DNA of 64,000 nt, taken from contig NZ_QCZD01000001.1 of assembly GCF_003075045.1 (NCBI RefSeq), positions 1,266,967 through 1,330,966 of the forward strand, written 5' to 3'. The notes below the pieces were generated by a model that was given only the letters and a program-made list of their open reading frames with translations, did not search any database and had not been told where the DNA came from. How positions within the stretch are numbered: position 1 is the stretch's first letter; every line of letters begins with the position of its first letter. A program made the translations under genes and the position numbers. Shown here in pieces: positions 42,410 to 52,633 of the stretch. This DNA is from Maribacter litoralis (GTDB taxonomy: Bacteria > Bacteroidota > Bacteroidia > Flavobacteriales > Flavobacteriaceae).

Positions 42410-44437
42410 ATGAAAAAAATGAATCGCTTACTCAACTTTTTACCGATACTGTTCATTGTATTGATTTCATTGTCATGTAGTGATGACGATGATGGTGATA
42501 TAATACAGTCAAATGATATTACCATAGTTGAAACTGCTCAAGCCGAAGATGCTTTATCTTCACTTGTATCAGCTTTAACCACTGCAGACAATTCTGAGGG
42601 TACAGATTTAATTGGAACACTAAGTTCCGATGGTCCTTTTACCGTTTTCGCTCCCACTAATGATGCATTTACCTCTTTATTGAACCAACTTGATGATTTT
42701 GATTCTTTATCTGACTTTGATACCGATGAAGAAAGAGAAATATTGACTACTATTTTAACTTACCATGTTGTTGCAGGTGTTGCTGCAAGTTCTACCGATT
42801 TAACCAATGGCATGATGGTTACTACCGTACAAGGCGAAGATTTAACCATTAATATTGATGGAGACGTTTATATCGATGACGCTACGGAAATCGATGCCAA
42901 AGTGGTAATTGCCGATGTAGAGGCAAGTAATGGTGTAGTACATGTTATTGACAAAGTTTTACTGCCCCAAGCTATCATCGATGCTTTAAACGATGAAGAT
43001 GACGAAATGGAAAATGGCACTTTAGTAGATATTGTTGTAGCTACAGAGCCTCTTTCCCTTTTAGAAGCAGCAATTATAAAAGCCGACCTTGTTACTACTT
43101 TAAGTTCAGACGGTCCATTTACAGTCTTCGCTCCTACTGACGATGCTTTCGTTGCTCTACTGGATATATTAGGTGATGAATACAATAGCCTTGATGATTT
43201 TGATACAACTGAAGAAATTGCTTTGCTGAAAGACATTTTGCTATATCATGTTATTACAGCAGAGGTAGCTTCTACAGATTTATCAGCTGGACCGGTTACT
43301 ACTGCCTTAGCGGATAATAGTATAGAGGTTATTACTTCTGAAGATACTTTTGTAATCGGTGATGCTTCTGATATAGATGCGAACATTACCGGAGTAGACA
43401 TTATGGCTTCTAACGGTATCGCCCATACAATAGACAAGGTATTGTTACCACAAACGGCTATAGATTTTGTAATGAACATGCAATTAAAAACTATTGTCGA
43501 TACAGCCATTGCCACAGATGACCTAAGCTTGTTGGTAGATGCACTAATTCAAGCAGATGCAGGCTTAGTGGGTACACTGAATGGTGACGGACCTTTTACG
43601 GTATTTGCACCAACAAACGCTGCATTCGCAGATTTACTTGACACCTTGGGTGATAATTTCAATAGTCTTGCCGATTTTGATACAGACGAGGAAAAAGCAT
43701 TGTTGACAAAGGTATTGACATATCATGTTATTGCCGGCACCGCAGCGTTCTCCACTGATTTAAACAATGGGCAAGCCATCGAAACTTTTCAAGGAGAAAA
43801 TATAACCATAGTTTTATCTGACAATGGTGTTGAAATTATGGACGCCACAGAGATCAACGCCAATGTAGCTTTAGCAGATGTAGAGGCAAGCAACGGTGTA
43901 GTTCATGTTATAGACAAAGTAATTTTACCTCAAGAAGTGTTAGATATGCTAGCCGCCATGAACATGAAAACTATAGTTGAAATCGCAGTTGAAACTGATG
44001 ATTTGAGCCTATTGGTAGATGCACTTGTACAAGCGGACGCAGGCTTGGTAGAAACCTTGAGCGGTGATGGACCATTTACTGTATTCGCCCCGACCAATGC
44101 TGCTTTTGTAGCTCTTTTAGATGCTTTAGGCGAAGACTACAATAGTCTTGCTGATTTCGATACAGAAGCAGAGAAAGAACTATTGGTCACCATTCTTACC
44201 TACCATGTTGTCGCCAATACCGCTGCCAATGCGGCAGACCTGAGCGACGGACAGTCAATTACTACTTTTCAAGGAGAAAATGTAGGCATCAATATTAAGG
44301 AAGACGGTACGGTACATGTTGAAGATGCCAGCGAAGACAATGCTACCGTGGTTATTGCAGACGTGGAAGCAAGCAACGGTGTTGTTCATGTCATCAACAA
44401 AGTTCTGTTACCACAAGCTGCTCTTGATGCATTGTAA
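42410..44437 (+). CDS. Four-repeat fasciclin (FAS1) lipoprotein
   Basis: A 675-residue surface lipoprotein (signal IVLISLSC, Cys near 24, followed by DDDDGD, a typical acidic stretch after lipidated Cys in Bacteroidota). Four FAS1 domains follow at about residues 32-192, 200-355, 360-512 and 518-672. Each carries the H1 motif GPFTVFAPTNDAF and the H2-type motif ending ASNGVVHVIDKVLLPQ. Repeats 1, 3 and 4 are close to each other; repeat 2 is more divergent (ASNGIAHTIDKV). FAS1 proteins mediate adhesion. The 289-nt AT-rich region upstream holds no other gene; a TACTTTTA at 42321 is the best -7 candidate but has no -33 partner at standard distance. Confidence 0.94.
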   Translation: MKKMNRLLNFLPILFIVLISLSCSDDDDGDIIQSNDITIVETAQAEDALSSLVSALTTADNSEGTDLIGTLSSDGPFTVFAPTNDAFTSLLNQLDDFDSLSDFDTDEEREILTTILTYHVVAGVAASSTDLTNGMMVTTVQGEDLTINIDGDVYIDDATEIDAKVVIADVEASNGVVHVIDKVLLPQAIIDALNDEDDEMENGTLVDIVVATEPLSLLEAAIIKADLVTTLSSDGPFTVFAPTDDAFVALLDILGDEYNSLDDFDTTEEIALLKDILLYHVITAEVASTDLSAGPVTTALADNSIEVITSEDTFVIGDASDIDANITGVDIMASNGIAHTIDKVLLPQTAIDFVMNMQLKTIVDTAIATDDLSLLVDALIQADAGLVGTLNGDGPFTVFAPTNAAFADLLDTLGDNFNSLADFDTDEEKALLTKVLTYHVIAGTAAFSTDLNNGQAIETFQGENITIVLSDNGVEIMDATEINANVALADVEASNGVVHVIDKVILPQEVLDMLAAMNMKTIVEIAVETDDLSLLVDALVQADAGLVETLSGDGPFTVFAPTNAAFVALLDALGEDYNSLADFDTEAEKELLVTILTYHVVANTAANAADLSDGQSITTFQGENVGINIKEDGTVHVEDASEDNATVVIADVEASNGVVHVINKVLLPQAALDAL

Positions 44438-44456
44438 TAAATTAAGTTCAAGTTTT

Positions 44457-44488
44457 AAAAACCTTCCTATAATCCGGAAGGTTTTTTT
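44457..44488 (+). terminator. Terminator after the fasciclin gene
   Basis: AAAAACCTTCC / GGAAGGTTTTT with an 8-nt loop, then T-run. Confidence 0.85.
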
Positions 44489-44627
44489 ATGCCTTAAAAT
44501 TACTAACATCAGCATTGACCCCTTTAACATACAATTAGCCACCCTTGACAACTAACTTTTTATTGAACCTTAAATTAATTACATCTTTATCATCCCAAAT
44601 CTTACCAAACCAACTCTATTTAATGGC

Positions 44628-44657
44628 AAAAGCCCTTTCAAAAATGAAAGGGCTTTT
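44628..44657 (-). terminator. Terminator after yidC
   Basis: A perfect 13-bp stem AAAAGCCCTTTCA / TGAAAGGGCTTTT with a 4-nt loop, 26 nt past the yidC stop. The flanking A-run acts as a T-run on the minus strand. Confidence 0.85.
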
Positions 44658-44682
44658 CTTATAATATAAAATTCAAAAAGAT

Positions 44683-46536
44683 TTATTTTTTCTTTTGCGC
44701 TTCTGCTTGCTCCATCATTTCGCGCATTTTCTTTTGAAACTTATTCTCTTTTTTAGGTTTCTTTTTATTCTCTTGTATCTGAGCATGAATCTTATCATTA
44801 TCTATGATCACATTCTTTATCACCAACATGATTCCTATTGTAATTAAGTTAGATACAAAATAATACAAACTCAAACCACTCGCATAGTTGTTGAAGAAAA
44901 ACAACATCATAAACGGCATTAAGTACATGATAAATTTCATGTTGGGCATACCTGGCTGTGTTGGCATATTTTGACCCGTAGTCATATTCATGTAAAAGAA
45001 TATTGCTATCGATGCCAAAATTGGAAACAAACTTACATGGTCACCATAAAACGGTATAGAGAATCCTTCTGGAAATTGATAGATGGTATCAAAAGAAGAA
45101 AGGTCATCTGCCCATAAAAATGATTTCTGGCGCAACGCGAACGATGTAGGGAAAAACATGAAAAGCGCATAGAATATCGGCATTTGTATGACCGCAGGTA
45201 TACAACCGCTCATGGGGCTTACACCAGCTTTACCATACAGCTTCATTGTTTCTTGCTGCTTTTTCATAGCATTATCCTTATACTTCTCACCCAACTCGGT
45301 TATTTCAGGTTTTAACACCTTCATTTTCGCCTGCGATAAGTACGACTTATAAGTTACCGGTGACATTGCCAAACGGACTAAAATCGTCATGATAACAATA
45401 GCGATACCATAAGGGAAATAAGTACTTAAAAGACCATAAAATGGTGTAAACACATAACGGTTGATCCAACCGAAAATACCCCAACCAAAAGGAATGGAAT
45501 CGTCTAAACCTAAATCTTCATATTTTGAAAGTGTATCAACATCCGTTGGACCAAAATACCAATGTAAATCTTTTGAAATTTCTCCGCCTTCCAATTCAAC
45601 GGGTAAAGCTGAAGCGTATTCTTTTGTAAAGCCAAAAGTTCTGCTTTCCTCCTCAACTAAGTTAACTGAAGTTAAATCTCCACTTTTAAAAGGCTCATCT
45701 GCAGCCAATATACTAGAGAAGAAGTGTTGTCTGTACGAAATCCACTTTACATCTTCTTCAGTTTCTTCATCATCACTTCCTTCAGATAGTTTACTGATTT
45801 TACCATCTTCGTGATTATAAGTTAAACGTGTATACCTATTCTCGTACTGAATACTTTTAGAGTGACGTATCCCTTTTAATTTCCAATCTAAGGTTACCGG
45901 TTTACTTGTACTTATAACATTATCCAATCCTTTAGATTTGATCATAAAATCAACCAAATAATCATTTGGCTTCATTACATACCTATACTCCAAGTATTGA
46001 TTGTTTGATGTTTTTGCTTTCAACGACAAAACCTGATTACCATTATCATTGGTCATAGCAGGTTCAAAATACAGATCAGCAGTATTCAAAACCCTATTAT
46101 CAGATGTAGAGAAATCCAATCCAAAAGAAGCGTTACCATCTTTCACCAAATATACCGGTACAGAATCATAGGTTACGAATTGTTTCATTTTCGCTTCTAC
46201 GATCTGTCCGCCCTTATTACTTATTTTCAATAAAAGAACATCGTTCTCTAAGGTGGTGATATCGTTTGATGGTTTTGTAAATCCAAAAGCACCCAATTTA
46301 CCTTGGTAATTGGCAACTGCAGTAGAATCCTGTAAATCTAACTGTGACACGTTGTTATCAACTGCCTCTGTTTCTGTATTCTCAGATGCCTTTGCAGCTT
46401 CTACTTGCTCTTGTTTTGCCTTTTCAGCAGCCAACTCTTCTGGAGTAGGTCTATTTTGGTAAAACATGAAGATGAGTATTCCAAAAATAAGCACAAAGCC
46501 TATGATGGATTGTACATCAAATTTCTTTTCTTCCAT
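44683..46536 (-). CDS. yidC: Membrane protein insertase YidC
   Basis: A 617-residue insertase that helps fold and insert inner-membrane proteins, with or without SecYEG. An N-terminal anchor helix (about residues 11-26) is followed by a large periplasmic domain (about 40-350) and the conserved C-terminal five-helix core containing AMSPVTYKSYLSQAKM and GCIPAVIQMPIFYALFMF. The C-terminal tail is lysine-rich (KKPKKENKFQKKMREMM), as in Bacteroidota YidC. It follows pyrG with a 90-nt gap that contains its own promoter. Confidence 0.97.
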   Translation of the reverse strand: MEEKKFDVQSIIGFVLIFGILIFMFYQNRPTPEELAAEKAKQEQVEAAKASENTETEAVDNNVSQLDLQDSTAVANYQGKLGAFGFTKPSNDITTLENDVLLLKISNKGGQIVEAKMKQFVTYDSVPVYLVKDGNASFGLDFSTSDNRVLNTADLYFEPAMTNDNGNQVLSLKAKTSNNQYLEYRYVMKPNDYLVDFMIKSKGLDNVISTSKPVTLDWKLKGIRHSKSIQYENRYTRLTYNHEDGKISKLSEGSDDEETEEDVKWISYRQHFFSSILAADEPFKSGDLTSVNLVEEESRTFGFTKEYASALPVELEGGEISKDLHWYFGPTDVDTLSKYEDLGLDDSIPFGWGIFGWINRYVFTPFYGLLSTYFPYGIAIVIMTILVRLAMSPVTYKSYLSQAKMKVLKPEITELGEKYKDNAMKKQQETMKLYGKAGVSPMSGCIPAVIQMPIFYALFMFFPTSFALRQKSFLWADDLSSFDTIYQFPEGFSIPFYGDHVSLFPILASIAIFFYMNMTTGQNMPTQPGMPNMKFIMYLMPFMMLFFFNNYASGLSLYYFVSNLITIGIMLVIKNVIIDNDKIHAQIQENKKKPKKENKFQKKMREMMEQAEAQKKK

Positions 46537-46581
46537 GTGGTGTTTCTAATTAATTGGGAATATTTTGAGTTTTTAAGATTG

Positions 46582-46614
46582 CAAATATATGCCCAAATAT
46601 GAAGTTTATGCCAA
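46582..46614 (-). promoter_or_regulatory. Promoter of yidC between pyrG and yidC
   Basis: On the minus strand: TTG (46614-46612), 22 nt, then TATATTTG (46589-46582), an exact TAnnTTTG. The yidC ATG is 45 nt further on, so yidC can be transcribed separately from pyrG. Confidence 0.5.
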
Positions 46615-46626
46615 TGTGGCATTACT

Positions 46627-48258
<1,632 letters not shown>

Positions 48259-48268
48259 TTACGGGAGA

Positions 48269-48276
48269 CAAAGTTA
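48269..48276 (-). promoter_or_regulatory. -7 promoter element of pyrG
   Basis: Reads TAACTTTG on the minus strand, identical to the element before the M48 gene, 25 nt before the pyrG start. No TTG at standard spacing. Confidence 0.5.
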
Positions 48277-48293
48277 CAAATTGAGGATAGAAC

Positions 48294-48536
48294 TTAACGG
48301 GTTTCCTTAGGAAAATGTTTTTGTATTTTTCGAATTATCGATTCTAAGCTGTTTGTTTTGATTTCTAGCATAGATCGCAACAAATCTCCTAATTTACCAT
48401 CAGGAAAACCCTTTTGTTGAAACCACACCAAATATGGCTCTGGTAAATCTACAAGATACCTTCCTTTATACTTACCAAATGGCATTCTATAATGCGCTAG
48501 TTCTATTAATTTTTCCCTATCAGGATTTATTTCCAT
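48294..48536 (-). CDS. DUF3820 family protein
   Basis: An 80-residue protein. HYRMPFGKYKGRYLVDLPEPYLVWF is the family signature (the MPFGKYKG-x(3)-DLP core). DUF3820 members have been described as putative quorum-sensing-regulated virulence factors, but no role can be inferred here. It is upstream of pyrG in the same direction with a 50-nt gap and may be partly co-transcribed. It is divergent from the sugar isomerase-like gene, with 50 nt between starts. Confidence 0.85.
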   Translation of the reverse strand: MEINPDREKLIELAHYRMPFGKYKGRYLVDLPEPYLVWFQQKGFPDGKLGDLLRSMLEIKTNSLESIIRKIQKHFPKETR

Positions 48537-48586
48537 TTTTAATTCTAAAAAAATTATCTTTAAAAAATCAACAACTCAAAAACAAC

Positions 48587-49456
48587 ATGAAAAGAAGAAG
48601 TTTTATAGGAACCTCAGCAGCTGCATCTGTTGGTTTCTTAACCACCTCTACCGCAGTGGCAAGCAATAAAAAAACTGAAACCACGGCGAAACTTAAGTAC
48701 AATATAAACCATAGTGTTTGTTATTGGTGCTACGGAAGCATCCCTTTTGAAGATTTTCTTAAAAATTTAGTAGAACTGGACATTAGATCTATAGATTTAG
48801 TAGGACCGGATGAGTTTCCACTTTTAAAAAAATACAACATACACGCATCGATGTGCTGGGGCGCAGGAATGGGTATTGAAAAGGGATTCAACGACCTCTC
48901 TTTGCACGATGAACTTATTGCAGATTACGAACGTGTAATACCATTGGTAGCAGAGGCAGGATACACCAATCTTATTTGCTTTAGCGGAAATCGAAACGGT
49001 ATGGATGATCTTGTAGGTTTACGAAATTGTGCTACCGGTCTAAAAAAATTAATGCCATTAGCCGAAAAACATGGCGTTGTGCTGCAAATGGAACTGTTAA
49101 ACAGTAAAGTTGACCACAAAGATTATATGTGCGATACTTCTGAATGGGGCGTATCTCTTTGCGAAGCAATTGGATCGGAACATTTTAAACTTTTATACGA
49201 TATCTACCACATGCAAATAATGGAAGGCGATATCATTAGAAATATTGAAAACTACCATCAATATTACGGACATTATCACACAGGTGGTAACCCAGGCAGA
49301 CATGAAATTGATGAAACCCAAGAAATTTTCTATCCTGCGGTAATGAAAGCAATTCTAAAAACCGGCTATAAAGGTCATGTTGCTCAAGAATTTGTACCAA
49401 GCTGGAAAAATAAAATTGATGCCTTAAAGCAAGGAGTAACCATTTGTGATATTTAA
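48587..49456 (+). CDS. Tat-exported hydroxypyruvate isomerase-like TIM-barrel protein
   Basis: A 289-residue sugar-phosphate isomerase/epimerase family protein. ATG 48587 is chosen because it starts a twin-arginine signal (MKRRSFIGTSAAASVGFLTT); the frame runs back to 48434, but that upstream part overlaps the divergent DUF3820 gene and has no signal character. The TIM barrel retains the metal-binding pattern of the AP-endonuclease-2 superfamily: VVLQMELLNS (Glu), LLYDIYHMQIMEGD (Asp, His), HYHTGGNPGRHEID and VAQEFVPSW (Glu). Folded export by Tat fits a metal- or cofactor-loaded enzyme. Substrate unknown; terminator at 49478. Confidence 0.88.
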   Translation: MKRRSFIGTSAAASVGFLTTSTAVASNKKTETTAKLKYNINHSVCYWCYGSIPFEDFLKNLVELDIRSIDLVGPDEFPLLKKYNIHASMCWGAGMGIEKGFNDLSLHDELIADYERVIPLVAEAGYTNLICFSGNRNGMDDLVGLRNCATGLKKLMPLAEKHGVVLQMELLNSKVDHKDYMCDTSEWGVSLCEAIGSEHFKLLYDIYHMQIMEGDIIRNIENYHQYYGHYHTGGNPGRHEIDETQEIFYPAVMKAILKTGYKGHVAQEFVPSWKNKIDALKQGVTICDI

Positions 49457-49477
49457 TTACAACTAGTTACTTACATT

Positions 49478-49508
49478 AAAAAAGCACCTTAATACAAGGT
49501 GCTTTTTT
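49478..49508. terminator. Bidirectional terminator between convergent genes
   Basis: A 13-bp stem AAAAAAGCACCTT / AAGGTGCTTTTTT with loop AATAC. It serves the isomerase-like gene and the convergent DUF922 gene. Confidence 0.88.
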
Positions 49509-49518
49509 AATGACTATT

Positions 49519-50052
49519 TTATTTTTTAAGTGCCTCCCCTATTTCTTTCACCCACCGTTCTTGAACCGGCAAATTTCTCGAGTAATTGGTTTCGGAATCA
49601 TACTTATTCTGAAAATCGTTCAATTGCCGAATTGTTGCTTTATACATTTTACGAACTTCTTCCTTAATGTTATCGGTAAAAGTAGCATTATCCAATTTTT
49701 CCCTGAGTTTACGTGCATAAAGCTCTGTAATATCAAAATGCAATTGCTCATGTAATAAGGTTACATCGTTACTAATATCTGGCTTGTACCATGATTTTGT
49801 TGGGTAAAAATAGGCGTAGACATTGAAATCAACCTTCATCTCACCATGTTCGTAGTATGTGGAGAAATCATAACTGATACCGCTTGCGGTAGTGGCTGCA
49901 GCACCTGAACCAGCAGGTACCTTACCTTTGAAATCATTCCAAGTAAATCTAAAATCTGGAGACCATTCCACTTCTTCTTGACCATGAACAGCTACTATGC
50001 CGAACGTAATCAATAAAAGGAATAAATAGTATGTATTTCTTAAAGGTCCCAA
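49519..50052 (-). CDS. DUF922 exported putative metalloprotease
   Basis: A 177-residue protein with a signal peptide (cleavage near VHGQ, about 25) and a zinc-protease-like HEQLHFDITE (His101, Glu102, His105) followed by a helix with further acidic residues, the DUF922 pattern. Proteolytic activity has not been established for the family. It overlaps the osmC gene by 13 nt and is the last gene of the guaA operon. Confidence 0.82.
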   Translation of the reverse strand: MGPLRNTYYLFLLLITFGIVAVHGQEEVEWSPDFRFTWNDFKGKVPAGSGAAATTASGISYDFSTYYEHGEMKVDFNVYAYFYPTKSWYKPDISNDVTLLHEQLHFDITELYARKLREKLDNATFTDNIKEEVRKMYKATIRQLNDFQNKYDSETNYSRNLPVQERWVKEIGEALKK

Positions 50053-50444
50053 TGGTAGGTGATTACTTTTTCAATATCCGGATGCAGACTATAGTGCACA
50101 GGGCAAGTATTTGCCGTGTGCACCAAAATCTTTCTATCCTTTTCTGAAACCTGCTGCGGCAAATGCACCTCAACTTCTATTTTGGCAATTCTTCTAGGAG
50201 AAGCAGCCATATGCTTAGTAACGGATGCCGTAGTTCCTTTTAAATCAACGTCCAGACCATTTGCCTTTATACCCATCATAGTCAACATACAACTTGCCAA
50301 ACCTGTAGCGACCGTATCAGTAGGAGAAAATGCCTGCCCTAATCCGTTGTTATCTACTGGAGCATCGGTAACGAATGAATCGTTAGATTTTAAGTGAACA
50401 CATTCTGTTCTCAACTCTCCGTTGTACGTTACTTTAGATGTCAT
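50040..50444 (-). CDS. OsmC family protein
   Basis: A 134-residue protein of the OsmC/Ohr peroxiredoxin-like superfamily. The two redox cysteines are present in LASCMLTMMGIKA and ANTCPVHYSL, the arrangement used by OsmC to reduce organic peroxides with a thiol partner. There is no signal peptide. It starts 1 nt after the LysM/PBP stop and overlaps the DUF922 gene by 13 nt. Confidence 0.92.
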   Translation of the reverse strand: MTSKVTYNGELRTECVHLKSNDSFVTDAPVDNNGLGQAFSPTDTVATGLASCMLTMMGIKANGLDVDLKGTTASVTKHMAASPRRIAKIEVEVHLPQQVSEKDRKILVHTANTCPVHYSLHPDIEKVITYHWDL

Positions 50445-50445
50445 G

Positions 50446-52632
50446 CTATTCTATTGTTTTAATTCTTAAATCGTCCATCATCATAATATAAGATGATTGG
50501 TTGTAGTAACCGGCAATTCCCTTTCTCTGATAATTGAATTTGTTACCATTATATTCCGTTTCTCCAATAAATCTAGAAACGTCCAATAAATTGTTTTTAT
50601 AAGCCAGTTTCAACAACAAATCATAGGTAAGGTCAAAACCTCTTACCGCATATTTATTAGGATCATCACCAAAACGCTTTCTATAGTTATCTACAAAAGA
50701 ACTATTGGCAACCGCCTTATTCACCGAAGGATATGTGAATTTCAAATTTGATAAATGAGTATTGGATATCACATCATTTTCAAATGCAGGATTCATGTCA
50801 GTAGTAAACATACGCACACTAACTTTATCCTTGCCCAATAACGGATCAAAAGCCGTATTGTTAAAAGAGTTCAATATAGAGACCACACTGGCTATCAACT
50901 TATAATTATCCGATTCTACAAAAACCCAATTAGGAACTTGATCAGAAAGTAAGGTCTGCAACTTATCCCTATTAATACCAATATTTTTCTCTTCTTCTTT
51001 TACAACCACCACTTTTGCATTTGGAAAACGCTCTAGAATAGCATCTTTTTCCTTTTTATTGTTTTCATCAGCAATAACCAAAAGTGTTTCATCTTCATGG
51101 GTATTCTCTACATAATCCAACATATGCTTCCATAATACTTCTTCATCTGTATAAGAATAGAATACATTCTCTAAACCGATATCACTATTTGCAGTAACCG
51201 GCGCCAATACAGGAACATTAAACCTCGATGCCTGAACGGCAGTCTCTTTTAACGAAGGCACATCTAAAGGACCGAAAACAGCGCTGTAACCACCTAACTG
51301 CTCGCCTTGTAAAATCTCTTTGGTCTTAGCTAAACTCAATTGATTATCAACAGTTTTTACATCTACCGAAACCCCTAAGGAATTTAAAGAATCTATAGCC
51401 ACCAATGCACCGGAATATAGCCCTAAACTAATGGTCATATCACGTCTTGAATCTATGGTTTTTTCAGCGTTTTCCTTATCTGATAAATTCACCTTATCCA
51501 ACCTAAAAGGCAACATGAACAATAATTTTGGTTTTACAGCTACATTGATACTGTCCAATAGATTCACCTTATCCAATACCAAAGCATTTTTTACCTCAAA
51601 ATCGCCAACTTTATCTTTTGGCAATTTTAAAATCATACCTGCTTTTAGCCCATCTTTTAAATCTGGATTCAACTGAGTCAATTCTGCCCAGGTCATGCCG
51701 AATTTTCTAGTCAATCTAAACTCATTTTGCTTTGGTTTAACCTCGTAGAAGATATAATTATCCGTATTAATCTCACCTGTTTCCACTCTTTGCTCAGGAA
51801 TACGGATCACCATACCTTCTTTTAATCCGCCGCGTTCAGTAATTTCTGGATTAAGGCGTACAATTTCGTCCGATTTTACCCCGAACTCCTTTTCTAAGCG
51901 ATAGAAGTTCATTTTAGCAGGTACCGTATAAGATGTATATAACTGAGTAACTTGATTCTTTACCGTACTACCGGCAATTTTAGGCATCAATAATTCATAC
52001 CCCTCAGACAAATAACTATCGCTTTTAGATAAACCAGGATTTAAAACCAACATGCTATCAATGGTAATACCGTATTTGTGGGCAATACTCCATCTGGTCT
52101 CTTTAGCAGCAACAGTGTACTTCTCAAAATCATCTTCATTTATACCCAAATCTTCTTCCTTGGGTGCCGCATACTTAGGTATACGCAAATCCATCTTTTT
52201 TTGAAGTGGTGAGGCATATAATACCGGATTATATTTTTTTAGTTCATCTTCGGTAATATTATACATTTGAGTAATTCCAAAAATGGTCTCTCTTTTCTTT
52301 ACACGATGCTCGGTAAAACCTATAGGCTCTCTTGAAGTTACCGATTCTTGATCAGATACCGTAGTATTATTAGTAGAGCTATTAGCTGGCTTTGATACTA
52401 CCGAAGAACCAGGTACCACCAATATGGTATTTGGTCTTAAATCTTGACCGGCTTTTATCTCTTTATTATACTGTAAAATACTTTCGGTAGAAACCCCATA
52501 TAATTTAGAAATACTTTCTAAGGTTTCTCCCCTTTTTACTGCATGTGTATCAAACTTTTGAGCCATTGCGGTACAAGAGACCAAAATGCAAAATGCACAT
52601 ATAGTGTAAACTTGATTAAATATATATTTCAT
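50446..52632 (-). CDS. LysM and periplasmic-binding fold fusion protein
   Basis: A 728-residue exported protein with a signal peptide (possible lipidation at LVSC). Five LysM-like modules follow at about 27-70, 108-155, 172-218, 232-278 and 292-340 (each with a K-x-G/K-x-x-W/I-S/G-I pattern and an LNPDL-type end), then a type-1 periplasmic-binding fold (about 365-728, with GLYSGALVAIDSL and VFGPLDVPSLKET). Such fusions bind peptidoglycan and sit in the periplasm, but no transporter partner is present. It lies 1 nt downstream of guaA and 1 nt upstream of osmC. Ligand unknown. Confidence 0.88.
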   Translation of the reverse strand: MKYIFNQVYTICAFCILVSCTAMAQKFDTHAVKRGETLESISKLYGVSTESILQYNKEIKAGQDLRPNTILVVPGSSVVSKPANSSTNNTTVSDQESVTSREPIGFTEHRVKKRETIFGITQMYNITEDELKKYNPVLYASPLQKKMDLRIPKYAAPKEEDLGINEDDFEKYTVAAKETRWSIAHKYGITIDSMLVLNPGLSKSDSYLSEGYELLMPKIAGSTVKNQVTQLYTSYTVPAKMNFYRLEKEFGVKSDEIVRLNPEITERGGLKEGMVIRIPEQRVETGEINTDNYIFYEVKPKQNEFRLTRKFGMTWAELTQLNPDLKDGLKAGMILKLPKDKVGDFEVKNALVLDKVNLLDSINVAVKPKLLFMLPFRLDKVNLSDKENAEKTIDSRRDMTISLGLYSGALVAIDSLNSLGVSVDVKTVDNQLSLAKTKEILQGEQLGGYSAVFGPLDVPSLKETAVQASRFNVPVLAPVTANSDIGLENVFYSYTDEEVLWKHMLDYVENTHEDETLLVIADENNKKEKDAILERFPNAKVVVVKEEEKNIGINRDKLQTLLSDQVPNWVFVESDNYKLIASVVSILNSFNNTAFDPLLGKDKVSVRMFTTDMNPAFENDVISNTHLSNLKFTYPSVNKAVANSSFVDNYRKRFGDDPNKYAVRGFDLTYDLLLKLAYKNNLLDVSRFIGETEYNGNKFNYQRKGIAGYYNQSSYIMMMDDLRIKTIE

Positions 52633-52633
52633 A

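Noticed and set aside
42868-43236. 122-residue minus-strand frame in the fasciclin gene
   Set aside because: Antisense shadow caused by the Asp/Ala/Thr-rich repeats; no start signal or family match.
45461-45814. 117-residue plus-strand frame inside yidC
   Set aside because: Antisense to a conserved gene with no promoter or family features.
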